Part shown: in pieces, positions 1-7,862 of the stretch
How the letters are laid out: every line of letters begins with the position of its first letter
Position numbering within the stretch: the first letter of the stretch is position 1
Assembly: GCA_027587225.1 (NCBI GenBank)
Contig: JAPDDQ010000025.1
Location: 42,382-106,381 of the forward strand
DNA length: 64,000 nucleotides
Direction: 5' to 3'
From: Solirubrobacter taibaiensis
GTDB taxonomy: Bacteria; Actinomycetota; Thermoleophilia; Solirubrobacterales; Solirubrobacteraceae
Notes under the pieces: model-generated
Seen by the model: only the letters and a program-made list of their open reading frames with translations
Database searches by the model: none
What the model was told of the DNA's origin: nothing
Translations under genes and position numbers: made by a program

Positions 1-615
1 TCGGTCTTGCGCGAGCTCCGCGAGGGCTGGGACGAGTTCCGCGCGCGGGCCTGGGTGTGGGGCATCGTCGGCATCTTCAGCGTGATGCTGCTGGTCGCGC
101 TGGCGCCCTACTTCGTGCTCGGACCCACGATCGCCGAGGAGGAGTACGGGAGCAAGGCGGTGTACGGCACCCTCGCCGCCGCGCTGGGCCTCGGCACGAT
201 CTGCGGCGCGTTCATCGGCTTCCGCTGGCGCCCGGACCGGCCGATGCTCGCCGGCATGGTGATGACCCTCGGCTGGCCGACCGCGATCATGGCCTTCGCG
301 TTCGGACTCCCTGTCGCCGTGCTCGTGGTGTGGTTCTTCGTGGCCGGCGTCGGCCTCGCGCTGTTCGACGTCTGGTGGCACACGGCGCTCCAGCAACGAA
401 TCCCCGCGCACGCCCTCTCGCGGGTGTCGTCCTACGACTGGATGGGCTCGTTGGCACTGCTGCCTTTGGGCTACCTGCTCGCGGGGCCGCTCGGCGAAGC
501 GGTCGGCAACACGGAGGTCCTGGCGGTCGGTGGCACGATCGCCCTGGTCCTCGCGCTCTCCGCGCTGGCCATCCCAGACCTCTGGCGCCTGCGCGCTCTC
601 CCGCAGGCAACCTGA
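1..615 (+). CDS. MFS transporter, C-terminal half (5' end outside window)
   Basis: The reading frame is open at the first base, so the start lies upstream; the visible 204 residues are the C-terminal part. They show about six hydrophobic helices separated by short charged loops, with an Arg-rich cytoplasmic loop (FRWRPDRP) of the kind that joins helices in major facilitator superfamily carriers. The later segment WWHTALQQRIPAHALSRVSS is typical of the efflux-type MFS family in actinobacteria, where a conserved loop with Q-x-R-I-P precedes helix 11. Likely a proton-driven exporter in the cytoplasmic membrane; the substrate cannot be told. It ends 93 bp before the secreted-protein array and reads the same way, but a promoter-like sequence separates the two. 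Confidence 0.8.
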   Translation, partial: SVLRELREGWDEFRARAWVWGIVGIFSVMLLVALAPYFVLGPTIAEEEYGSKAVYGTLAAALGLGTICGAFIGFRWRPDRPMLAGMVMTLGWPTAIMAFAFGLPVAVLVVWFFVAGVGLALFDVWWHTALQQRIPAHALSRVSSYDWMGSLALLPLGYLLAGPLGEAVGNTEVLAVGGTIALVLALSALAIPDLWRLRALPQAT

Positions 616-693
616 CCCGATTGCCCCTTTTACTGCCCGTCTGACTCACTGAACACAGCCCTCTGACGCTTGCGTGCCCCTCCGCACGGGGGT

Positions 694-699
694 TAGGGT
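694..699 (+). promoter_or_regulatory. Candidate -10 element (TAGGGT) for a leaderless transcript
   Basis: TAGGGT lies 9 bp before the ATG of the first array gene. A TTGCGT lies 18 bp further upstream, a plausible -35 spacing. No Shine-Dalgarno sequence precedes the ATG. The same TAGGGTCG octamer occurs 6-9 bp before three other starts in this window, which suggests a real promoter class with transcription starting at or near the start codon. Assigned by pattern only. Confidence 0.45.
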
Positions 700-708
700 C
701 GCCTACAG

Positions 709-2334
709 ATGAGACTTCGTGTGGCGACGCTCGTGGCAGCCGCGAGCCTGGCCGCGGCCGCTCCCGCCGCAGCCGACACGTACACAGTCATCGGCTCCGG
801 TGACAACTCGATTCCGGCCGGGTGCGCGCCGGCCGGGGCGGGCGCGTGGACCTGCAATCACCTGCGCGGCGCGGTGAACGAGTCCAACGCGCGGCCGGGC
901 GCGGACCAGATCATCATCACGTCGCCGACCGTGACCATCGGGGTCGGGGTCTTGAACATCAACGACGACCTGACGATCTCGGGACTCGGCGCGCGTTCCA
1001 CCACTGTGGACGCGTTCGGGGCGCTGGCGCCGGCGTTCCGGGTCACGGGCGCGGCGGTCAATTTCGGGTCGATGACGATCCAGGGCGGTTCGGGCGGCAA
1101 CATCGACGTGGACTCCGGGTCCGAGGTCGGACTGGCGTTCGCGCGGGTGACCGCCGCGAGGAGCGGGCCGGGCATCGTCAACGGGGCCGAGCTCAACGTC
1201 ACGTTCAGCCTCATTGACGGCAACCCTGGTGGCGGGATCGACACCGGCGGCTCTTCGGGCCCGACAACGCTCACCGTGGGCACGTCCACGATCGCCGGCA
1301 ACACCGGTTTCGGCATCTCGTCGCATTCCAACGCCCTGAACATCGTGGACCTCCTCCACGCGACCGTCGCGCGGAACGCCGGCCCAGGCCTGCTCTTCGA
1401 TGCTCCGCAAGACGCCGAGGCGAACTTCTCGATCATCGCCAACAACAGCCCGAACTGCACCGGCGTCGGGGCGTTGAGTGGCACCTTCAACGTCGAGGAC
1501 ACGACGAGTTGCGCGTTGAACGCGGGGGAGAACCGCGTTCCCGCCGACCCGTTCCTCGGTGCCGGTCTGAGCAACCAGGGCGGATTCACCGACGTGTTGA
1601 CGATCCCGGCGGACAGCCTCGCGGCCGACTACGTGCCGCAGTGCGCGCTCGGGCTGGATCAGCGCGGCTTCCAAAAGACCTTGTTCAGCACCTGCGACGC
1701 CGGCGCGTACGATCATGACGCGGTCGACCCGGGCATCACGCAGCCGCCGCCCACGCCTCCTCCCGCGCCGCCGACGCAGCCGACCCCTACGCCACAGCCG
1801 ACCCCCACGCCATTGGTGAACCAGACCGTCGTGGCTGCGGAGATCAAGGGCACGGTGAAGGTCCAGCTGCCCGGGACGAAGACGTTCGTCGATCTCGACG
1901 CAACTCGGGGCATCCCGATGGGTTCGACGATCGACACCCGAAAAGGCCGGGTCGAGCTGACTTCGGTGCCCAAGGCCGGCGCTCCTCCCGAGAAGGCGCA
2001 GTTCTATGACGGATTGTTCAAAGTGACGCAGTCCAAGGGCATCACGATCCTCACGCTCACGGAGACGCTCGACTGCGCGAAGGGCAAGGGCGCCTCGGCC
2101 TCGCAGAAGAAGCCCAAGAAGCGCAAGCTCTGGGGCGACGGCAAGGGCGCGTTCCGGACCGCGGGCAAGTACAGCGCCGCGACCGTGCGCGGCACGCGGT
2201 GGCTCGTCGAGGACAGCTGCACGACGACCACGACCAAGGTGGAAGTGGGCAGCGTGACCGTCGAGGACAAGATCAAGAAGCTGAAGAAGGTCATCCGCGC
2301 CGGCAAGCGCTACGTGGCCAGGGCGAAGAAGTAA
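709..2334 (+). CDS. Secreted beta-helix protein with FecR-like C-terminal domain (array member 1)
   Basis: A predicted exported protein of 541 aa. Residues 1-22 are a Sec signal peptide (Arg-rich start, Ala-rich core, cleavage near AAA/DTYT). A Cys-x-x-L-R-G-A-V motif near residue 50 is the CSLREA-type entry to a right-handed parallel beta-helix rich in Asn/Gly turns, running to about residue 335. It closes with DQRGFQ...CDAGAYD, typical of choice-of-anchor Q proteins. A Pro/Thr linker (about 343-369) leads to a C-terminal domain (370-541) shared by all six array members: GTVKVQLPG, IDTRKGRVELTS, FYDGLFKV, then KLWGDGKG with Trp475 and TVRGTRWLVEDSC. The closing part matches the FecR pattern of a VRGT strand followed by a G-x-V-x-V strand. 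No membrane helix or sortase motif follows. Ligand and role are unknown. Confidence 0.85.
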   Translation: MRLRVATLVAAASLAAAAPAAADTYTVIGSGDNSIPAGCAPAGAGAWTCNHLRGAVNESNARPGADQIIITSPTVTIGVGVLNINDDLTISGLGARSTTVDAFGALAPAFRVTGAAVNFGSMTIQGGSGGNIDVDSGSEVGLAFARVTAARSGPGIVNGAELNVTFSLIDGNPGGGIDTGGSSGPTTLTVGTSTIAGNTGFGISSHSNALNIVDLLHATVARNAGPGLLFDAPQDAEANFSIIANNSPNCTGVGALSGTFNVEDTTSCALNAGENRVPADPFLGAGLSNQGGFTDVLTIPADSLAADYVPQCALGLDQRGFQKTLFSTCDAGAYDHDAVDPGITQPPPTPPPAPPTQPTPTPQPTPTPLVNQTVVAAEIKGTVKVQLPGTKTFVDLDATRGIPMGSTIDTRKGRVELTSVPKAGAPPEKAQFYDGLFKVTQSKGITILTLTETLDCAKGKGASASQKKPKKRKLWGDGKGAFRTAGKYSAATVRGTRWLVEDSCTTTTTKVEVGSVTVEDKIKKLKKVIRAGKRYVARAKK

Positions 2335-4227
2335 GTGCGACGGCTGGCCATCGCCGTGTTCGGGGCGCTGGCGTTCGGCGCGGCGCCCGCGCACGCCGCC
2401 ACGTTCAACGTGAACACGACCGAGGACAACGGCACCCTGCAGTGCGTCGATTCGGGCCTGTGCTCGCTCCGGGGCGCGTTGTCCCGGGCGATCGCCAACG
2501 GGAGCGTGGGCGAGGACGTGATCAACCTCCCGGCGGGGGCGTACCCGGTGGGCGAGTTCGGGCTGTCCGGCGTCGCCGCGTCGCAGATCGTGATCGCGGG
2601 CGCCGGAGCGAGCAGCACGTTCATCCAGCCCAGCGGCGCCACGCGCGTGTTCAGCCTCAGTAACCAGGCGGGCGTGACGCTGCGCGGGCTGACGGTCCGC
2701 GGAGGGCGGGCAGGCTCGGGCTTCGGCGGGAACATCTTCGTCTCGAGTGCCCTGCTCACGCTTGACGGTGTCCGCGTCACGGACGGGCAGGCGGCCGGCG
2801 GCGGCGGGATCTACGTCGTCGGCGGAAGTCCGGGCGTCGGCCTGTCCATCACGCGGAGCCTGATCGACACCAACGCCGCGACCGGGGGGACCAGCGGCGG
2901 CGGCATCTTCATGCCCGGCCAGACCCAGCCGTTCTCGGCCACGATCACGGACTCGACGATCTTCAACAACACGGCAGGAGCGGGCGCCGGGATCGCGATC
3001 ACGAACAACCAGGCGCCGTCGCTGCGCGGCGTCACGATCGCGTTCAACACGGCCACCGGCGGCGCCGGCGGCATCCAGACCACGGGCAATCCCGGGGCCT
3101 CGATCCGGGGCTCCATCTTCGCCGGGAATCGCGGGTCCAACAATCAGATCGAGAACTGCCTGCTCAGCGGCACGGTCACCGACGGCGGCGGGAACGTCGA
3201 CGACGACCCGGTCACCAGCCGGTGCCGGTTGACGACGCCCGCGAGCCGGGCGAACACGAGCCCGCAGCTCGCCACGTCCTTGGACGGCTCACAACCGCCC
3301 ACGCTCGCGCTGCCGGAGACCAGCCCGGCCGTGAACCTGTACGACTGCGCGGCCGGCGAGTCCGACCAGCGCGGCGTCCCGCGCCCCCAGGGGCTCCGCT
3401 GCGACGCCGGTGCGTTCGAGTTCAACGTGGCGCCGGACACCGCGATCGCCGGCACGGCACCGCCGTTCACGTTCACGGCGACCGAGGCCGGCGCGACGTT
3501 CGAGTGCTCGCTGGACGGGGGCGCGTTCGTCGCGTGCGCCTCGCCACACGACCCGGGCGCCGCGCCCGGTGCGCACACGCTCGCCGTGCGCGCCGTGGAC
3601 GCGCAGGGCGCCCGCGACCCGAGCCCGGCCACGGTCGGCTTCACGGTCGCCGCGCCGGCGACGCCGGTTCCGACGCCCAGCCCCACGGCCACGCCGACCG
3701 CGACCCCGGTGGTCAACCGGACGATCGTCGTGGGGCCCGCGCGCGGGACGGTGAAGGTGAAGGTCCCGGGCTCTAGCCGCTACGTCGAGCTCGACAGCAC
3801 GATCGGCATCCCGGTCGGGTCGAGCGTGGACACCCGCAAGGGGCGCGTGACGCTCACGTCGATCCCGAAGGCGGGCGCGCCGCCGCAGACGGCCGTCTTC
3901 TTCGACGGCCTGTTCAAGGTCACGCAGTCGAAGGGCATCACGAACCTCACGCTGACCGAGCAGCTGGCGGCGTGCCCGAAGAAGGGCAGCCGCGCGAGCG
4001 CCGCCGCCAAGAAGGCGAAGAAGCGCAAGCTCTGGGGTGACGGGAAGGGCGCGTTCCGCACGTCGGGCAAGTACAGCGCTGCGACGGTCCGCGGCACGCG
4101 GTGGCTCGTGGAGGACTCCTGTGCGGGAACGCTCACCCGCGTCACGCAGGGCTCTGTGAACGTCCGCCACCGCAACCGCACGATCATCGTGCGGGCCGGT
4201 AAGCGCTACCTGGCGAAGCCGCGATGA
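2335..4227 (+). CDS. Secreted beta-helix protein with FecR-like C-terminal domain (array member 2)
   Basis: A 630-aa paralogue whose GTG start directly follows the TAA of member 1, so the two are probably translationally coupled. It has a signal peptide ending near AHAA/TFNV and a textbook C-S-L-R-G-A-L motif near residue 43. A Gly/Asn-rich beta-helix closes with DQRGVPRPQG...CDAGAFEF near residue 350. An Ig-like module follows (about 365-440) with the signature TFECSLDGGAF-x-A-C...LAVRAVDAQG, also seen many times in member 6. A TPTPSPT linker leads to the common domain (460-630) with Cys near 542, Trp567 in KLWGDGKG and Cys in EDSC. Probably displayed outside the cell; binding partner unknown. 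Confidence 0.85.
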   Translation: MRRLAIAVFGALAFGAAPAHAATFNVNTTEDNGTLQCVDSGLCSLRGALSRAIANGSVGEDVINLPAGAYPVGEFGLSGVAASQIVIAGAGASSTFIQPSGATRVFSLSNQAGVTLRGLTVRGGRAGSGFGGNIFVSSALLTLDGVRVTDGQAAGGGGIYVVGGSPGVGLSITRSLIDTNAATGGTSGGGIFMPGQTQPFSATITDSTIFNNTAGAGAGIAITNNQAPSLRGVTIAFNTATGGAGGIQTTGNPGASIRGSIFAGNRGSNNQIENCLLSGTVTDGGGNVDDDPVTSRCRLTTPASRANTSPQLATSLDGSQPPTLALPETSPAVNLYDCAAGESDQRGVPRPQGLRCDAGAFEFNVAPDTAIAGTAPPFTFTATEAGATFECSLDGGAFVACASPHDPGAAPGAHTLAVRAVDAQGARDPSPATVGFTVAAPATPVPTPSPTATPTATPVVNRTIVVGPARGTVKVKVPGSSRYVELDSTIGIPVGSSVDTRKGRVTLTSIPKAGAPPQTAVFFDGLFKVTQSKGITNLTLTEQLAACPKKGSRASAAAKKAKKRKLWGDGKGAFRTSGKYSAATVRGTRWLVEDSCAGTLTRVTQGSVNVRHRNRTIIVRAGKRYLAKPR

Positions 4228-5918
4228 GACGCGCCCTGCTCACTCTCGCGACGCTGCTCGCGTTTGCCGCTCCCGCGCAGGCGGAGGTCATCAACGTCAC
4301 CACGACGAGCGAGAACCCGAACGGGAACTGCCCGTCGGCGACGCAGTGCACGGTGCGCGCCGCGCTTGCGCTGAGCCGGAGCAACGGCATCAGCACGGCC
4401 GACACGATCAATCTGCCGGCGGGCGAGTACCTGCTCAACGCCGAGCTGCAGACCGGGACGAGCCTGCGCACGGTGGCGTTCGTCGGGGCCGGCGCGGACA
4501 AGACGGTCATCCGCGGCAACGGCACCCGCGTGCTGAGCATCGGCGGTGAGTCCTGGATCGTGCTGCAGGGCCTGACGCTGGCCGGAGGCAACCCGGGCAT
4601 CCGGCAGAACGGCGGCAACGTCCTGGTCACCTCGGCCATCCTGCAGATGGATCACGTGCGGATCACGGGCGGCACCGCCACGCGCGGAGGCGGGATCGCG
4701 AGCGACAACGGCACCGTCGCCGGGACGCACGTGCTGCTCGACAACAACACGGCGACCAGCGATGGCGGCGGGATCGCGACCTATGCGACGGCGGGCCTGG
4801 CGCTGCAGGACTCGACCGTCGCCGGAAACCGCGCGGGGACCGGTGGCGGCATCGCGGCCAGCGACCTCGACACGACAACACCGACGATGACGCGCGTCAC
4901 CTTGGCGGGGAACACGTCGCTCGGTTCCCAGGGCGGCGGACTCGCCGTGCTCAACCAGGCCGCGGCGCCCGTCGCACAGGGCTCGATCATCGCCGCCAAC
5001 CGCGGGCAGCTCGTCGACGGCGGGCCACAGGCGGATTCGAACTGCACCGGCACCGACCCGGTCGACAGCGGCGGCAACGTCGAGTCGCTGACGGACTGCG
5101 GCTTCACCAACCCGAACTCCCGGCGGACGCCGAACACGGGCCTCGCGACCACCCTGGTCAACGACGGCGGGACGATGCCCGTCCTGCCGATCAGCGCCGA
5201 CAGTCCGGCCCGCGAGCTCGCGGGCGCGTGCACCGGCACCGACTTGCGCGACGTCCCGCGGCCGCAAGGCGCGCTGTGTGATGCCGGGGCCTACGAGTAC
5301 GTGGCGCCGCCACCGGTGGAACCGACCCCGACGCCGAACCCCATCCCGACGACGGTCCCGACCCCCACGCCGACGGTCACGCCCGTGCCGACGCCCGTGG
5401 TGAACCAGACGATCGTCGTGGCACCCGCGCGCGGCACGGTCCTGGTGAAGGTGCCCGGGGCGAAGTCGTTCGCGAGGCTGGACGTCACGAAGGGGATCCC
5501 GGTCGGGTCGACGGTCGACGCGCGCAAAGGCCGCGTCACGCTCACGTCGATCCCCAAGCCGGGCGCGCCGCCGGAGACGGCCACGTTCTACGACGGGATC
5601 TTCAAGGTCACGCAGTCGCGCGGGATCACCAACCTGACGCTGGTCGAGGAGCTCGCCCGTTGCCCGAGGAAGGGTCGGGCGAGCGCGGCGGCCAAGAAGA
5701 AGTCGCGCAAGCTGTGGGGTGACGGCAAGGGCTCCTTCCGCACGACCGGCAAGTACAGCGCCGCGACGGTCCGCGGCACGAAGTGGCTGGTTGAGGACTC
5801 CTGTGCCGGGACGCTCACGCGGGTCACACAGGGCAGCGTCACCGTCCGACGCACGAGCGGCGGCGCCTCGAAAATCGTCCGCGCCGGCAAACGTCTCCTG
5901 GTACGACCTAGCCGGTAG
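4224..5918 (+). CDS. Secreted beta-helix protein with FecR-like C-terminal domain (array member 3)
   Basis: A 564-aa paralogue whose ATG overlaps the TGA of member 2 (ATGA), indicating coupled translation. The signal peptide ends near AQA/EVIN. C-T-V-R-A-A-L stands at the CSLREA position, followed by a beta-helix with repeated GGGIA and NNNTAT turns. The closing motif is DLRDVPRPQG...CDAGAYEY. There is no Ig-like module: a Pro/Thr linker (EPTPTPNPIPT onward) goes straight into the common domain (393-564), with Trp498 in KLWGDGKG and a conserved Cys on each side. It is the simplest full version of the architecture. Confidence 0.85.
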   Translation: MRRALLTLATLLAFAAPAQAEVINVTTTSENPNGNCPSATQCTVRAALALSRSNGISTADTINLPAGEYLLNAELQTGTSLRTVAFVGAGADKTVIRGNGTRVLSIGGESWIVLQGLTLAGGNPGIRQNGGNVLVTSAILQMDHVRITGGTATRGGGIASDNGTVAGTHVLLDNNTATSDGGGIATYATAGLALQDSTVAGNRAGTGGGIAASDLDTTTPTMTRVTLAGNTSLGSQGGGLAVLNQAAAPVAQGSIIAANRGQLVDGGPQADSNCTGTDPVDSGGNVESLTDCGFTNPNSRRTPNTGLATTLVNDGGTMPVLPISADSPARELAGACTGTDLRDVPRPQGALCDAGAYEYVAPPPVEPTPTPNPIPTTVPTPTPTVTPVPTPVVNQTIVVAPARGTVLVKVPGAKSFARLDVTKGIPVGSTVDARKGRVTLTSIPKPGAPPETATFYDGIFKVTQSRGITNLTLVEELARCPRKGRASAAAKKKSRKLWGDGKGSFRTTGKYSAATVRGTKWLVEDSCAGTLTRVTQGSVTVRRTSGGASKIVRAGKRLLVRPSR

Positions 5919-5972
5919 AACAGGGGAACACGGGTGCGGGCAGTTAGCCTCGCTGCAAGGAGGCGGTTGTAG

Positions 5973-7862
5973 ATGCGGTGGACACGGATGTTGCTGGTGA
6001 CGGTGGTCGCGCTCTTCGCGATCGCTCCGGCCGCGCGCGCGGCCACGTTCACCGTCGCGCAGTTCGGCGACCTGCAGGGCGCGGGCTGCGACGGCGACGG
6101 CCGCTGCGAATCGATCCGTGCGGCGGTCTCGGCCTCGGCCCTGACCCTCGGAGCGGACACGATCGTGGTCCCGGGCGGCGACTTCCAGCTCGCGCAGGGC
6201 CAGGTCCTCATCAACACGGACGTGACGATCGCCGGCGCCGGCGCGCGCAACACGGCGATTCGCGGCAACGTCAACGCATTCCGCGCGTTCGAGGTCGCGG
6301 CCGGTGTGACGGCGTCGATCACCGGCGTGACGCTCCGCGGCGGTCGCGGCACGAGCTCGGGCCCGAACACGGGCTTCCAGCCCGGCGGGCTGATCCGCAA
6401 CAACGGCACGCTCACGCTCGATCGTGTCCGCGTCACGGGTGGCACCGCGACCAGCGGCGGCGGCGTGGCCAACATCGCAGGCACGCTCACGATCAACCGG
6501 AGCCTGATCGACAACAACACCGGTGGCGGCGACGCGGGCGGACTCCTGAGCTTCAACGGCGGCACTGTCGTCGTCCGCAACACGACGATCACGGGCAACT
6601 TCGCCAACACGGGCGGCGGGTTCTTCTCCTGGGGCGACCCTGGGTTCGCGACCAACCACACGACGTTCGAGCACGTCACGATCGCGGGCAACAGCAGCGG
6701 CGTGAACTACGCGACGGGCGACGTCCTGCGGATGGGCAACTCGATCGTCGTCGCCAACTCCGTGAACTGCCAGACGCGGCCCACCAGCCTCGGCGGGAAC
6801 GTGGAAGGCAGCGACGACTGCCTGTTCGAGACGCGCGGCGCGCAGGGCGCCGTGGATGAGACCCTGACCAACCTCGGCGGCGACACCGACGTGCTGGCGC
6901 TCTCCACCGGGAGCCCGGCGCTCGATCTCATTCCGGCCGGAACGTGCACCGCGACCGACCAGCGCGGGTTCCCGCGGCCGATCGGACCGGCGTGCGACGC
7001 CGGCGCGGTGGAGGCAGGCACGCCGACACCGGCGATCACGTCGCCCGCGTCCGGCACGACGACGGAGGCGACGACGATCGAGCTCCGCGGCACCGCCGCG
7101 TCCTACTCGACGGTCGTCGTGTACCGCAACGGCGTGGCCGTCGCGGAGACGAGCGCCAGCCCTGAGGGCCAGTTCGCCGTGTCCGTGAACCTCGACCCCG
7201 GCGAGCAGACGTTCGAGGTGGAAGCTCCCGGCGTGCCGCGCGCGTCGGTGCGCGTCGTCCGGACCGTCCCGGCCCAGCAGACGCCGACGCCGACGCCGAC
7301 CGCGGTCCCCACCGCGTCGCCCACCCCGACCCCGACCGCCACGCCGGTGGTGAATAGGACGATCGTCGTCGCCGAGTCGCGCGGCACGGTCAAGGTGAAG
7401 GTGCCGGGCTCCAACCGCTACATCGACCTCGACGCCACGATCGGCATCCCGGTCGGCTCGGAGGTCGACACCCGCAAGGGCCGCGTGACGCTGACCTCGA
7501 TCCCGAAGGCGGGCGCGCCGCCCGAGACCGCCGTGTTCTACGACGGGCTGTTCAAGGTCACGCAGACGCGCGGGATCACGAACCTCACGCTGAGCGAGCC
7601 GCTGGCCGCCTGCCCGAAGAAGGGCCGGGCGAGTGCCGCCGCCAAGAAGGCGAAGAAGCGCAAGCTGTGGGGTGACGGCAAGGGCTCATTCCGCACCACC
7701 GGCAAGTACAGCGCCGCCACCGTCCGCGGCACGCGCTGGCTCGTGGAGGACTCCTGCTCGGGCACACTCACCCGTGTGACTCAGGGCAGCGTGACCGTCA
7801 AGGCCGGCAAGATCACCAAGGTTCTGCGGGCCGGCAAGCGCTACCTGGCGAGGCCCCGATGA
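5973..7862 (+). CDS. Secreted beta-helix protein with FecR-like C-terminal domain (array member 4)
   Basis: A 629-aa paralogue. The start is well supported: AAGGAGG lies 9 bp before the ATG, the clearest ribosome binding site in the array, after a 54-bp gap. The signal peptide ends near ARA/ATFT. C-E-S-I-R-A-A-V replaces the usual CSLREA-like motif. The beta-helix ends at DQRGFPRPIG...CDAGAVEAG near residue 348. One bacterial Ig-like module follows (about 352-430, with ITSPASG and the GTAASYSTV strand), then a TPTPT linker and the common domain (460-629; Trp566). The Ig-like module differs from that of member 2, so the middle parts appear to be swapped between paralogues. Confidence 0.85.
   Translation: MRWTRMLLVTVVALFAIAPAARAATFTVAQFGDLQGAGCDGDGRCESIRAAVSASALTLGADTIVVPGGDFQLAQGQVLINTDVTIAGAGARNTAIRGNVNAFRAFEVAAGVTASITGVTLRGGRGTSSGPNTGFQPGGLIRNNGTLTLDRVRVTGGTATSGGGVANIAGTLTINRSLIDNNTGGGDAGGLLSFNGGTVVVRNTTITGNFANTGGGFFSWGDPGFATNHTTFEHVTIAGNSSGVNYATGDVLRMGNSIVVANSVNCQTRPTSLGGNVEGSDDCLFETRGAQGAVDETLTNLGGDTDVLALSTGSPALDLIPAGTCTATDQRGFPRPIGPACDAGAVEAGTPTPAITSPASGTTTEATTIELRGTAASYSTVVVYRNGVAVAETSASPEGQFAVSVNLDPGEQTFEVEAPGVPRASVRVVRTVPAQQTPTPTPTAVPTASPTPTPTATPVVNRTIVVAESRGTVKVKVPGSNRYIDLDATIGIPVGSEVDTRKGRVTLTSIPKAGAPPETAVFYDGLFKVTQTRGITNLTLSEPLAACPKKGRASAAAKKAKKRKLWGDGKGSFRTTGKYSAATVRGTRWLVEDSCSGTLTRVTQGSVTVKAGKITKVLRAGKRYLARPR

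Noticed and set aside
4206..6674. An 822-aa minus-strand open frame spanning two array genes
   Set aside because: Same reason: Arg-rich shadow translation that crosses the boundary of two well-supported plus-strand genes and their ribosome binding site.
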